64,000 nt of DNA from Streptomyces sp. NBC_01296 (GCF_035984415.1 NZ_CP130720.1:1-64000); one strand, 5' to 3'; positions 8,655 to 17,806 are shown, counted from the first letter of the stretch. A program made the numbers and translations. The notes: generated by a model not told the origin, from the letters alone.

Positions 8655-9075
8655 CTGCCAGTCACCGGGCATGCAGCGGTGTGGGGGGCTGGTGACTTTG
8701 GAAGATCGGTCATGACCGATGACCGATGGAGGTCGGATCGGTCACCGGTCACCGGCCCTCCTGACCATCGGTCATCGGTCAAACCACAGGTCAAACGCGT
8801 GTGGCTACTGGACCGGTCACGGCGGAAACAGCCGAGCACGACCACGTGCCGGGCCTCGCCCACGCCGACCGCTCGCGTCGAGTGGGCTCCCGTTTCGGCG
8901 TGCCGGTGACCGGCACCGGTGAGGTGATGGTCGGTCACTCACCGATTCAGTCACCGGTCGCGCCGCCTCCGGCCGGTCAGGCCATGACCAGTCACCGGGT
9001 ACCCGGCACGTCACCAGTCACCAGTCGTCGGTCACCCGTCTCGGAGTCATCGGTCATCGGTCACCGGGCCATCGG
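8655..9075. repeat. GTCA/TGAC-rich short-repeat region
   Basis: About 25 GTCA or TGAC tetramers occur in 420 bp, most inside GGTCACCGG or CGGTCATCGGTCA motifs in both orientations. The region lies just beyond the 3' end of the DUF2637 transfer-type gene and contains no convincing gene. Iterons, a partition site, or a transfer locus of the clt type recognised by FtsK-like plasmid proteins are possible roles, all inferred. Confidence 0.6.
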
Positions 9076-9094
9076 CCGCGCGGGGTGGTCAGCT

Positions 9095-9289
9095 TCAGAC
9101 CGAGCGGAGGTGGGCGCGCCCCTGCTGTCGGCGCTGCTCGGTGAGGTGCTTGCCGGCGTCGATCACGCGGCGCTGACCCGTCTTGGCCGATACTCCCAAG
9201 CGGCGGCCCACCTCTGCTCCGGAGAGTTTCACGCCGGTTTCCTCGGCTTCGGCGAGCCAAGCGGCGACGGTGAGGATCTGCTGCTGCAC
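9095..9289 (-). pseudogene. HTH tail cut off from the DUF2637 gene by a frameshift
   Basis: This minus frame reads VAAWLAEAEETGVKLSGAEVGRRLGVSAKTGQRRVIDAG, a clear helix-turn-helix segment. It is in the frame next to the DUF2637 gene. Restoring one G near 9375 (ETEALEATVTDT) would fuse it to that gene's C-terminus. Either the gene is broken or a short independent HTH protein is made here. Confidence 0.5.
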
Positions 9290-10743
9290 CGGATCCAGGG
9301 CAGGCTCCCCGGTCTGCTGCTCCGGGAGCCGGGCAGCGGCCGCAGCGGTGTCGGTGACCGTCGCCTCCAGTGCTCGGTCTCCCCCGCAGGCGCCGGGACC
9401 GGATCGGTCAGTACGTCGAGGGACGTCTGCTGACGTCCTGCCGCCGACAGCGGGGCACCGGCCGAAGCCGCTGGCGCCGGCACCCGACCGGACACCAGGG
9501 CCTGCACAACGGACGCATAAACCTCGCCGCGGGCCGAGAGGGCTTCAAAGAAGGGGTGGGGTTCACCACCGTGACCGGTCACCGAACCCGTATCGGTCAG
9601 AGCTGTCCGACTGCCGGGGAAGCGGGCCAGCAGCTCCTCCATCTCTGTCGCGGGCAGCGGCCCACCGGTCACCGGGTCCACCACGCCGTACGCCTCGGCC
9701 AGGTGCACGGCGAAAGCGGCGGCATCAGGGGCCGCGCCGGTGCGCGCCGCGTAGGAGCGGCAGGCCTCCCAGAGCTCCGCCTCCGTCATGCGGATCGGCT
9801 CAGCGGCCACCGGAGCGACCGGCTGCGTCGGGGCTCGCGCTCCCTGGAATTCGGGACCGTACGGGTGGCCCTGACCGAACTCGTCGTGTGCGGGGTCGAT
9901 ATCCGGGTGTAGCACGTGGGCGAGGCTCTCATCCCTATCTGCGGGCTCTTCCATGGCCTGCTCCCCCAATACAGCTGGCACCCCGACCGGGACGTCCTGC
10001 GGTGCATCGGCCCGCTCTACCGTCACGTGCCCGGCAGACTCCGGCGCCGGGGGCAGCAGCATCGGGTCGATGCCCGCCGCCGCCAGGCCCTCCGGGGCCG
10101 TCTGGGAGAGGGGGACGCCGATCCGGGCCAGCCGGAGCGGCATCAGCGCCTCCACCGGGGCCTTGCGGCGCCACGCCCGCCCGTACCGGGCCTGCAGCCG
10201 CGCCTGGTAGATCAGCCGGTCCTGCTCCATGCCGACCGTCTGCTCGTACGACCGCAGCTCCCACAGCTTCATCCGGCGCCACAGCTTGAACGTCGGGAGG
10301 GGGGAGAGCAGCCAGCGCGTGATGCGCACGCCCTCCATGTGCCGGTCCGCGGTGATGTCCGCGATCCGGCCCACCGCGTGCCGGGCCGCCTCCACCGTGA
10401 CCACGAACAGGATCGGGATCACGGCGTGCATGCCCACACCCAGCGGGTCCGGCCAGGCCGCCGCGCCGTTGAACGCGATCGTCGCCGCGGTCAGCAGCCA
10501 CGCCGTCTGGCGCAGCAGCGGGAACGGGATCCGGATCCACGTCAGCAGCAGGTCCAGCGCCAGCAGCACGCAGATGCCCATGTCGATGCCGATCGGGAAC
10601 ACCAGCGAGAAGTTCCCGAACCCCTTCTGCAGGGCGAGCGCGCGGACCGCGGCGTACGAACCGGCGAAACCGATCCCCGCGATGACCACGGCTCCTGCGA
10701 CCACGACGCCGATGAGTATCCGGTGCGTACGAGTCAGCTGCAT
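9229..10743 (-). CDS. DUF2637 (SpdB-like) membrane protein
   Basis: It starts MQLTRTHRILIG at ATG 10743; ATG 10779 is an alternative. The N-terminal 130 residues hold about four membrane helices (HRILIGVVVAGAVVIAGIGF, SLVFPIGIDMGICVLLALDL and so on), the pattern of DUF2637/SpdB proteins found in actinobacterial conjugative plasmids and integrative elements. These aid intramycelial spread. A long charged cytoplasmic tail follows. The last 50 or so residues here are probably out of frame, since the adjacent frame encodes a good HTH. It is divergent from the GntR gene at 11075. Confidence 0.75.
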   Translation of the reverse strand: MQLTRTHRILIGVVVAGAVVIAGIGFAGSYAAVRALALQKGFGNFSLVFPIGIDMGICVLLALDLLLTWIRIPFPLLRQTAWLLTAATIAFNGAAAWPDPLGVGMHAVIPILFVVTVEAARHAVGRIADITADRHMEGVRITRWLLSPLPTFKLWRRMKLWELRSYEQTVGMEQDRLIYQARLQARYGRAWRRKAPVEALMPLRLARIGVPLSQTAPEGLAAAGIDPMLLPPAPESAGHVTVERADAPQDVPVGVPAVLGEQAMEEPADRDESLAHVLHPDIDPAHDEFGQGHPYGPEFQGARAPTQPVAPVAAEPIRMTEAELWEACRSYAARTGAAPDAAAFAVHLAEAYGVVDPVTGGPLPATEMEELLARFPGSRTALTDTGSVTGHGGEPHPFFEALSARGEVYASVVQALVSGRVPAPAASAGAPLSAAGRQQTSLDVLTDPVPAPAGETEHWRRRSPTPLRPLPGSRSSRPGSLPWIRCSSRSSPSPLGSPKPRKPA

Positions 10744-11020
10744 GCGCGTAGGGCCGCCTCTCCATGATCGGGTCTGCATGCTGATCACGATCACCGTCTC
10801 ATGTACGGCTGACAGTTGGACCGGATTCCGGCCCCAGGGCGTTTTCTGCGCAGACCGGACGCTCGGACCTGCTGGGAAGGCGTCCCCGGGCGGCCTTTCG
10901 CAATTCGAGTGCTTCTGCGCGCCCATGGGTTCCGTTGTTGCAGGTCAGCGCTGAAGTCAGGGCCCCAGCGTGCATCTGGTATCCCAGTCGGGGATGGCGT
11001 CCATCAACAACCCTAAGAAC

Positions 11021-11030
11021 AACCATGGTT
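11021..11030. promoter_or_regulatory. AACCATGGTT palindrome before GntR gene
   Basis: A perfect 10-bp palindrome in an AT-richer stretch 45 bp upstream of the GntR start, between divergent genes. It is a good candidate operator for KorSA-like autorepression and for control of the DUF2637 gene. Confidence 0.5.
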
Positions 11031-11074
11031 AATGTGATGTACTGGTTCGCACCAGAAGACAGGGAGGGGTCCAC

Positions 11075-11836
11075 ATGCCGTTGCAGCGATGGCGCGACCT
11101 GGCCGACCGCTTGGCGGAGCGCATCGAGTCGGATGAGTTTCCGCCCGGTGCGAAAATGCCGACCACCGTGGAGTTGATGGCTCAGGGAGAGTCAAAACCG
11201 TCCATTGAACGGGCCTACCGGGAGCTCGTCGACCGTGGTTTCGTCGTGCGCAAGCCGCGAGTTGGGACGGTTGTTCGCAACCGCTCTCGCGTTCGCGTCC
11301 CGTTGAGCCGCTACGGTGCTGTACTTCGCCCGGGTGGGGACAAGGGGCCGTGGGAGACGGCAACGACCGCGGTGGGTCTGGAGGGCAGCGTCGTTGCCTT
11401 GTCCATCGAGCGGATCTCCGCTCCGAGGGAGATTGCCTCGTTGCTCGAGATTGAACCCGGCTCTCCTGCTGTTCGCCGCAGCAGGCATGCCGTGATCGAC
11501 GGGGATGTCGTGCAGGTCCAGGACGCCTACTATCCGGCCGAAGTGGCTGCCGCGGCCGGACTCGATGAGCCGGGCAAGATCGTCGGCGGCGTGTTCGGGG
11601 CCATGACCGCAACTGGGCTGGATCCCCAAACCGCGAGCGAGACGGTGACAGCCCGGCCGCCGACGAAGGCAGAGGCCGCGGAACTCGGCATCGGGGAGCG
11701 GGTACCGGTCTTGTGTATCGAGCGTGTGGTGCGCAGCGGCAGCGGCCTCGCACTGGAAGCCCTACGCGTGGTGGGCGCTGCCGACCGTCTGGAGCTGCAC
11801 TACGGGGAGTTGCCGCTGGCCGGCGGGGTGCCGTAG
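11075..11836 (+). CDS. GntR/HutC-family regulator, KorSA-like
   Basis: A 253-aa repressor. The N-terminal winged helix is recognisable (WRDLADRLAERIESDEFPPGAKMPT, then ERAYRELVDRGFVVRKPRVGTVV). The C-terminal UTRA-type domain runs from about residue 85 (SIERISAPREIASLLEIEPG to LALEALRVVGAADRLELHY). In actinobacterial plasmids and integrative elements such proteins repress transfer and excision genes. The divergent DUF2637 gene and the palindrome at 11021 fit that role. Confidence 0.85.
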   Translation: MPLQRWRDLADRLAERIESDEFPPGAKMPTTVELMAQGESKPSIERAYRELVDRGFVVRKPRVGTVVRNRSRVRVPLSRYGAVLRPGGDKGPWETATTAVGLEGSVVALSIERISAPREIASLLEIEPGSPAVRRSRHAVIDGDVVQVQDAYYPAEVAAAAGLDEPGKIVGGVFGAMTATGLDPQTASETVTARPPTKAEAAELGIGERVPVLCIERVVRSGSGLALEALRVVGAADRLELHYGELPLAGGVP

Positions 11837-11969
11837 CGGGCCGCGAAACCTCACCGGTGACTCACCGGCTGCGCCGTTGCCCGGCTGTGATGCCACATGG
11901 GGCGCATCGGTGACCAAGCCGGTGGCATCGGCGCCGTTTTGTAGGGCGTGAGGATTCGCCCGAACCGAA

Positions 11970-11997
11970 CGAGCCCCGCCACAGGTGGCGGGGCTCG
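11970..11997 (+). terminator. Hairpin after GntR gene
   Basis: An 11-bp perfect stem CGAGCCCCGCC / GGCGGGGCTCG with loop ACAGGT, about 130 bp after the GntR stop. No T-run follows, as is usual in high-GC actinobacteria. Confidence 0.65.
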
Positions 11998-12158
11998 CAG
12001 GTCCTCGTACAGGCCTGGACCGCCTGCGCGGGGAAGAGCACCTAGTTGCGTGAACTGAGAGGTGCGCTGAGCCATGAGCTTATGCGGAATCATCCCGAGG
12101 GCGCCACACGCCCCCGTACACGGCATCAACGGGTTCGCCCTGGATGTGGTGGTGCACG

Positions 12159-13637
12159 GTGGCGCTTGAGCCAATCCTGTGGGCTTTGCATGACAGCCCC
12201 GTGAACAGTACGACGGACCGGATGCTGCTGGCCGGCCTGGCAGAGAAAGCCGATCCGGACGGCACCAATGCCTTCCCGTCGCGGCGGACGCTGGCCCGGA
12301 TCGCGCTCTGCGACGTCAAGACCGTGCAGCGGCGTCTGGCCTGGCTCGCCGAGCGGGGTGTGATCACGCTGGGAGACCAGGAAGCCGCCCGGTACATCCC
12401 CGCGCACGCCCGCCCCAAGGTCTACGACCTGCAGATCCCGGCAGCCTGGTACGGCCCCGAACGACTGACACGGGTCAACGAGGACCGGGCACACCGCGGC
12501 CTGCCCCCACTCACACCGCACACCCGCCCCACACTGCCACCCGCCCCACCGCGAACAGAACGCAGCGACAAGGGAAAGCCACGCCCCCAGGGAGGGGACT
12601 CTCAGTCCCCTCCCGCAAAACCCCTCGAATCCGGCGGACGGGGGGACTCTCAGTCCCGAGGAAGGGGGGACTGTCAATCCCCGCAGGGGGGACTGGCAGT
12701 CCCCCAACCCTCCCCTATAACCCTCCCCTCTCAAGAAACCCCGACAGCGCCTGCGGCGCGTAGCGCCGATGACGCCCGCAGGGCCACAACAGGTAGTAGC
12801 CCGCGACGGGCCAGCGGCTACGCCGCGTCCCGAGGCGCTGGCACGCCCATCCCGGCAGCCAGGTCACCGAAGACGACCCGGATACGGATGTCGCCGGGAC
12901 TGGATGACTCGGTCAGAGCCGTTGAAGCGGGATGGCCGCGAGAGCTAGCAGCTCTGCTGCCGCCCCACCCCCCGGCAGTGCTGCGTGAGGCGATCCTGCA
13001 CGCCCTGGACGCAGGACGGACCCCCCAGCAGCTACTCGAGCGGATCCAACGCCGTTGGTGGACGCACGGCTACGCCCGCGCTCTGGCCGAAGGAGAGCTC
13101 TCCTCCCCCGTCGGAGTCGCAGTCGGGCTGGTGCGCCCGTCCACAGACTGCCCGGACCCGATGTGCGAGGACGGCACAACCCTCCACCTGGACGACGCAT
13201 GCCCCAAATGCGCAGAACGCCGGGCAGACCGCCGCCAGCGCCCAGTGACCGCACAACGGGGCAACGCCGCGGAGCTCCGGTGGTGGGAATGCGACGGCGA
13301 GGACTGCTCGGCAGCCGGCAAAGGACCACGACCCGACAACGGGCTGTGCCGGCAGTGCCGGGACCGGGCAGAGCAGACCGAGATCCAGCGCGCGACGGCA
13401 GGACTCGTCGCCGAGGCCGAGACAGCGCAGGAAGCCGAACGGCTACGACAGGCAATCCGGTGGGAACGCATGCTCGATGAAGCCCATGCCGAGCATGCCG
13501 AGCGGTCCCGCTCAGCTCAGGACCATGCCGAAGCCGAACAACGCGCCGCCACCGAGGCCCAGGAAGTACGCCGACTACGGGAACAACTCATACGGGAGCA
13601 CCCCGAACTCGCGGCCTACGCCCAACAACAAACATGA
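12159..13637 (+). CDS. Replication-type helix-turn-helix protein
   Basis: About 492 aa, starting VALEPILWALHDSPV at GTG 12159. Residues 15-80 are an HTH of the kind that opens actinobacterial plasmid replication proteins (TDRMLLAGLAEKADPDGTNAFPS, then VKTVQRRLAWLAERGVI). A low-complexity linker encoded by palindromic repeats follows (about 145-180). The C-terminal part has Cys pairs (CPDPMCEDG, CPKC, CDGEDC, CRQC) suggesting zinc binding and a coiled, Glu/Ala/Arg-rich end. It is likely the replication initiator of the element; a transcription factor is the alternative. Confidence 0.7.
   Translation: MALEPILWALHDSPVNSTTDRMLLAGLAEKADPDGTNAFPSRRTLARIALCDVKTVQRRLAWLAERGVITLGDQEAARYIPAHARPKVYDLQIPAAWYGPERLTRVNEDRAHRGLPPLTPHTRPTLPPAPPRTERSDKGKPRPQGGDSQSPPAKPLESGGRGDSQSRGRGDCQSPQGGLAVPQPSPITLPSQETPTAPAARSADDARRATTGSSPRRASGYAASRGAGTPIPAARSPKTTRIRMSPGLDDSVRAVEAGWPRELAALLPPHPPAVLREAILHALDAGRTPQQLLERIQRRWWTHGYARALAEGELSSPVGVAVGLVRPSTDCPDPMCEDGTTLHLDDACPKCAERRADRRQRPVTAQRGNAAELRWWECDGEDCSAAGKGPRPDNGLCRQCRDRAEQTEIQRATAGLVAEAETAQEAERLRQAIRWERMLDEAHAEHAERSRSAQDHAEAEQRAATEAQEVRRLREQLIREHPELAAYAQQQT
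12591..12704. repeat. Four GGGGACT/AGTCCCC palindromes inside the HTH gene
   Basis: Near-perfect palindromes centred at about 12602, 12650, 12673 and 12695. Each has a GGGGACT arm, a 3-bp centre (CTC, CTC, GTC, GGC) and an AGTCCCC arm. They encode the repeated peptides DSQSP, DSQSR, DCQSP and LAVPQ. Sites inside a replication gene may be the initiator's own binding sites (an origin or autoregulation). Confidence 0.75.
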
Positions 13638-13771
13638 CCGCCACAACCCCGAACACGCTGCTGGCGCATGGACTACGTTACGGCCTCGGCCTCCGCCATG
13701 ACAGCACCTCTGCACCTCCGGCAGATGACCATAGACATGCAAAGCGCCTAAGAACCTGCAGGCCACGAAGG

Positions 13772-13931
13772 GGGCTCCCCGCCGACCCGCCGTCGGGGCC
13801 GCGGGTGTTCCGAGATCCAGCGAGATCGTCTGGACCGGCGACGGGTCCTCTCCGCCAACGCGGGGTGTTCCCAGCGTGAGGCGGCTCCCGCACTGGGCCC
13901 GTAGTCCTGCCCGCCGACGCGGGGGTGTTCC
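13772..13931. CRISPR. Degenerate type I-E-like CRISPR remnant
   Basis: Two repeat copies of 27-28 nt (13845-13871 and 13904-13931) begin GTCCT, contain CCGCC-ACGCGGGG and end GGTGTTCC. They are separated by a 32-nt unique spacer (13872-13903). A 33-nt interval upstream (13812-13844) is preceded by a third, disrupted copy (13772-13811) carrying a 13-nt insertion but the same ends. Repeat form and 32-33-nt spacing match actinobacterial type I-E arrays. No cas genes are in the window. Confidence 0.6.
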
Positions 13932-13967
13932 AGGCGGCGACCCTGTCCCCAGGCTTCAACCAACCCC

Positions 13968-14095
13968 GTGGAAGGCCGCGCTCTCCTCGACCGCTTGCTC
14001 CTGGCCATGACACCTCGGAGCGCCCGCGAACTCCGGGCAGTCCTCAGCAAGTACGACGCTCTCTGGATCACCCCTTACCGCATATCTCACGGATC
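13968..14095 (+). pseudogene. Fragment of a hypothetical protein end
   Basis: A short frame reads ALLDRLLLAMTPRSARELRAV, which looks like real helical coding sequence. It then runs into poor composition that overlaps the minus-strand gene. It is possibly the 3' remnant of a gene once next to the CRISPR remnant. Low confidence. Confidence 0.25.
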
Positions 14096-14169
14096 GTCGT
14101 TGAGGAGGCATTCCCCCGCGGAGAGTCACGACTTTCGTTGCGGACAAAAGTCGGGGGCCTCCGCGGCTC

Positions 14170-15201
14170 CTACTGGATGCTCCAGCGGTGCGGGTGTCCG
14201 GGGTCGGCGGGGCAGGCGAAGACGTTGACTTCGCCGTGGTTGCCCACGACGACTCCGGTCGGTTCGGCGGCCTGACGTGGGGGCAGGCCCTGTTCCTCGA
14301 GAGGCGCCCAGCTCTTGCTGCCTCCGTCCCATTCGGACGTGTCGACGGTCAGCAGGAGGTGCATCGGCGTGGTGCAAGCGCGGCAGTCCATCGGGGAGGG
14401 ATCGGTGAGGTGCCAGGAGGCGAAACCGCCGACGCGCCAGCCGGGCGGGATCGACAGGTCGTACTGGTAGCCGGGGAGTTCGGCCACGCCGTCCTCGTCC
14501 TCTTCCTCAGCCGCCTCTTCCAGGGCCTCCTCCCATGCGTCGATCCGCGCGCACAGCTCCTCGGGCAGGAGCCCGGCGAACGGATACGTCACCACCTGCT
14601 CCGGGTGCAGCACGCACGGCTCGGGCACGTACCCCTCGTAGCCGACGACCGGCGGCTGCGGCGGCTCGGCCAGCACCTCGCCGACCTCTGCCGAGTTGCG
14701 CCAGCGCAGGCGGAGCAGCATGCCGTAGCGGGTGGGGCCGTGGGCGTCGAAGGGGCACCAGAACATCTGGAGCAGGTCGCATCCGTCCGGCCCGGCCGGC
14801 AGATCGGGGAGGTCTCGGCGGTAGAACTGCGCGACGCCGAGCATGGGCAGCGGGTTGGTGTCGTTCAGGTCGGGCACGCGATGCTTGCGGCCGAGCGTCT
14901 CTATGAGCTGCCGCTCGTCGTCGGTGAGACCCTCGTACGGCTGTCTCGCCCGCGCGGCCGCCCAGATCTGGCGTTCCCGGCGGATGTCCTCGATACTCCG
15001 TCCGCGGCCTCGGCCGTGGGCCTCCCTGCATACCGGCCAGGGCTCGTTCGCCGGCCACAGCATGGGCCCTCCCACCGAGCTCTGCGACAGGTCCGGAGCG
15101 CCCGCCCGCGGGTGGAGGCGGGTGGTCGTGCCACGGTACGCGGCCAGTTCCGGGAAGAGCGCCTCGACATCGAGCGGGCGCGGCGGTGTCGTCCTCGTCA
15201 T
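14170..15201 (-). CDS. DUF1963-like (YwqG-type) hypothetical protein
   Basis: A 343-aa protein from ATG 15201 (MTRTTPPRPLDVEALFPEL). Features match the DUF1963 pattern: early GGPMLWPANEPWPVC, LGVAQFYRRDLPDLPAGPDGCDLLQMFWC, an acidic patch (EEALEEAAEEEDED) and a C-terminal MHLLLTVDTSEWDGGS with WAPLEEQ. This family is cytoplasmic and its biochemical role is not settled. A Cys pair (CRAC) and a late FACPADPGHPHRW could bind metal. It stands alone. Confidence 0.7.
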   Translation of the reverse strand: MTRTTPPRPLDVEALFPELAAYRGTTTRLHPRAGAPDLSQSSVGGPMLWPANEPWPVCREAHGRGRGRSIEDIRRERQIWAAARARQPYEGLTDDERQLIETLGRKHRVPDLNDTNPLPMLGVAQFYRRDLPDLPAGPDGCDLLQMFWCPFDAHGPTRYGMLLRLRWRNSAEVGEVLAEPPQPPVVGYEGYVPEPCVLHPEQVVTYPFAGLLPEELCARIDAWEEALEEAAEEEDEDGVAELPGYQYDLSIPPGWRVGGFASWHLTDPSPMDCRACTTPMHLLLTVDTSEWDGGSKSWAPLEEQGLPPRQAAEPTGVVVGNHGEVNVFACPADPGHPHRWSIQ

Positions 15202-15377
15202 GCAGGCGACCCTAGCGACCCTCGAGGTGACCGGGCACCCCTCTCTCCCGTCGTCTCCCGGTTGCTGGCGGGGGGACGGCGGCCTGGCAGGCGCGCCCCG
15301 CAGCGAGACCTGTACGTGAAGCTGCCACTTCACGGTGAAGGTGAGCTGGCGGGGCTGTTGACCTTGCGGCTTCGAAG

Positions 15378-16122
15378 GTGACGGTCGAAGAGATCCGTCG
15401 GCTGATCACTCGGTCGGTACGTGCGCGGAACGGTGCTGCCGGCCAACGTCGCGGCCGCCGACCTCGGCTTACCCGCGCGAGACTGCTGCCGCGGGCCTTC
15501 CGGATCTGGCCGATGCCGGAACAATGGCCCAGAACGGGCGCCACATCGCGGTGCCTCATGCGTCGGATGAGCGACACTCGCGGGCACGCCACCTGGCCGG
15601 CCGGTTCCTCCATCAGATCGCGTCCCAGCCTTACCCTCCCGCATGCGCATGGCCCTTGGCCACCTCGAGGATGAGGGATGGATCGGCCGGAAGGCAGGGC
15701 GGAGCCGTGTGGTCCTGCCTTCCGGGTGGCTGCTTGCCCCGCCCCGAACGGCGGCCCCTCCAACCCGCGCAGCGGGCACGGTGGGCCTGACCGAGTCCGA
15801 GATCCGGGATGCCGTCAGGTCGGCATACACCCGGTGGCGCAGTCGGCACTTCCTGCCGCCTGAGGACGTCGAGAGGGCATGGCAGCAGATGCGCATCGTT
15901 GCCTCGCAAGTCCTGCCGTCCACGCTGCCCCGGACTGTCCATCCTGCCTATCGTGGGGAACGCGCGTTGGCCCTGCTACGCGAGGCGGCGTCGGCTCCGC
16001 TCCCCGGCACCGCGCAGCTCGGCCTGTGGCACACCGCGTGCATGGCCATGCCTATCAGGGGCCTGATGGCCTACGCGTGCCGGAAGACGCCATGCCCGGA
16101 ACCTACGGCCGTCGGGCGCTGA
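15378..16122 (+). pseudogene. Decayed GntR-type regulator
   Basis: Pieces in different frames align with the intact regulator at 62182-63021: VLPANVAAADLG, HIAVPHASDER, LEDEGWIGRKAGRSRVVLPSGW, LTESEIRDAVRSAYTRWRSR and LGLWHTACMAMPIRGLMAYACR. Several frameshifts and a deletion of the central segment separate them. The 3' half (15643-16122) is still open. This is a degraded paralogue, not a functional gene. Confidence 0.75.
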
Positions 16123-16237
16123 GGCTATCTCTCCGTCTGACTGGGGTTCCGCTGGTGGGGCCGATCGCGGCGGCCATCGCGGCTGCTTCGAAGCCGTTGT
16201 GGTACCGAACAAGATCGTTGAGTTGCCGCTGGTGGAC
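16091..16237 (+). pseudogene. Decayed partner of the GntR gene
   Basis: The frame from ATG 16091 (MPGTYGRRALRLSLRLTG, then VPLVGPIAAAIAA) parallels the small gene at 63018-63221 (RSDRLLRALGPLTGTPLVGPIAGAI), which follows the intact GntR gene in the same way. The 3' end has diverged, so the whole two-gene unit was duplicated and then decayed. Confidence 0.55.
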
Positions 16238-16733
16238 GTGAACTTCGCCTAAGTGGCCGGGGCAGCCTTATCGCTCATGGTGCGGGTGCCCGGGTTCTCC
16301 CCGCCGCTGCCGACCGGTACGCTCCCGCCCGTGAATGATCTTCGTGTGGGAGCGTCCGTAGTTGCGGGCGGACTGGTCTTGGGCACACTCACCGTCATGG
16401 GTGGCTGGTGGGCCCTCAACGGCGGGATCTACGGCTGCACCGCCGCAGACGCGGCACTGCAGGACCCAATGTCCGCCCAGGTCGGGACCCTCGGCACCCC
16501 GCAAGGAGCACAGGCCGACGACGGGTCATACTCCGGCTGCGACGACGACGACCGCTTCGCGTACTTCGGCCGGGGGTACACCGAGCCCGCCCGCCGAGCG
16601 GACGTCGTCGCCTACTACAGGGCGGCCGCCGCCCGCAACGGCTGGCTGCCGGCACCGCCCGAGCCGGACGAGCCCGCCCAGCGCCACGACCCAACCGGCG
16701 AACGGATCGGCCTCTGCTTCACTACTGAGGTTT

Positions 16734-17357
16734 TCAGGGTGGCGTCGGTGGGTTGATAGCCAGGCCTGTGGCGGTGAGGCAGCCATCGATCAGGTGGGGC
16801 CGGAGCTGGATTCTGCGTAACTCGCGGCGGAATGTGCGGTCGAGGTCGTCGGGTGTGGCGAAAGCGGTGTTGGCCATTGCTCTGCGCACGAGTGACCAGA
16901 CGGCCTCGACGGGGTTCAAGTCGGGCGCATAGGGCGGGAGGCGGACGGTGGTAAGCCAGTCGTGCTCGGCCTCGTACCGTTTCAGCCCGGCGGCGAGGTG
17001 GGTGTTGAGATTGTCCCAGACCACCACAATCGGGCCGTCGAGCTGGATGCGTGCCCGCACCAGCAGGTCGCGGTAGTCCTTCCAGGAGAAGCTCTTGCGT
17101 GCGCCCTTGAGCAGGAGATGGGTGCGGGGGCGGTGGATGAGACGGCTCTTCTCACCGGGTTTGTAGCAGCACAACGCGGCGACCGAGGTCCGGCGGCGGG
17201 ACCTGCCACGGACGCGGATGACGGGAGTCTGCCCGCGCCGGCCCCAGGTGCGGGCACGGGGCGGAGTCATCGAGAAGCCGGCTTCGTCCTCGAAGACGAC
17301 CCAGGCACCGGACGCCGCCGCGAGCCTTTTACCCGGGGCCACACCTCCTTCTTCCAC
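16734..17357 (-). CDS. IS630 transposase catalytic frame (copy 2)
   Basis: Carries FEDEAG, VVWDNLNTH and NPVEAVWS, the three DDE positions, as in copy 1. It differs from copy 1 at, for example, ARIQLDGP for AHIQLDGP and HLAAG for HLTAG. It is expressed by -1 frameshift from the N-terminal frame. Confidence 0.88.
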   Translation of the reverse strand: MEEGGVAPGKRLAAASGAWVVFEDEAGFSMTPPRARTWGRRGQTPVIRVRGRSRRRTSVAALCCYKPGEKSRLIHRPRTHLLLKGARKSFSWKDYRDLLVRARIQLDGPIVVVWDNLNTHLAAGLKRYEAEHDWLTTVRLPPYAPDLNPVEAVWSLVRRAMANTAFATPDDLDRTFRRELRRIQLRPHLIDGCLTATGLAINPPTPP

Positions 17358-17806
17358 AGCTCCACCGCGTGCTCGTCACGCTCGAGGGCTCTGCGGGCGG
17401 GCGCCTGCCAGGACCAGCCGTGCCGTTTCAGCAGCCGCCATACCGTCGCCACCGACAGGCTCACCCGAAGACGCCGACGGATCAGCGTCTGGACCCGGAC
17501 CAGAGTCCAGCGTTCGTCTTCGAAGCCGTGCGCCGACGGGCCCTTGCCGAGTTCCTCCTCGAGCACAGCGAACTGGGCATCAGTGACGGTCGGGGAGTTC
17601 GCCGGACCCGCCGAGCGCAAGGCCTCCATGCCGCCCTCGCGCCATGCACGACGCCACCGCTCCACCGACCGGACACTCACCCGCAGCTCTTTCGCGATGA
17701 CCGCGGTCTTCTCACCCGCCGCGAACCTTTCGCCGGCCTGAAGCCGGATCCCCTCACGAAACGCCCGACGCTCAGCGGTCAGGCCCCCACCCTCTGGATA
17801 CCTCAC
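17267..17806 (-). CDS. IS630 transposase N-terminal frame (copy 2)
   Basis: A 179-aa HTH-bearing frame matching copy 1, with the same GGTAAAAGG overlap to the catalytic frame. Copy number two and good conservation suggest the element is still active or was so recently. Confidence 0.88.
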   Translation of the reverse strand: MRYPEGGGLTAERRAFREGIRLQAGERFAAGEKTAVIAKELRVSVRSVERWRRAWREGGMEALRSAGPANSPTVTDAQFAVLEEELGKGPSAHGFEDERWTLVRVQTLIRRRLRVSLSVATVWRLLKRHGWSWQAPARRALERDEHAVELWKKEVWPRVKGSRRRPVPGSSSRTKPASR

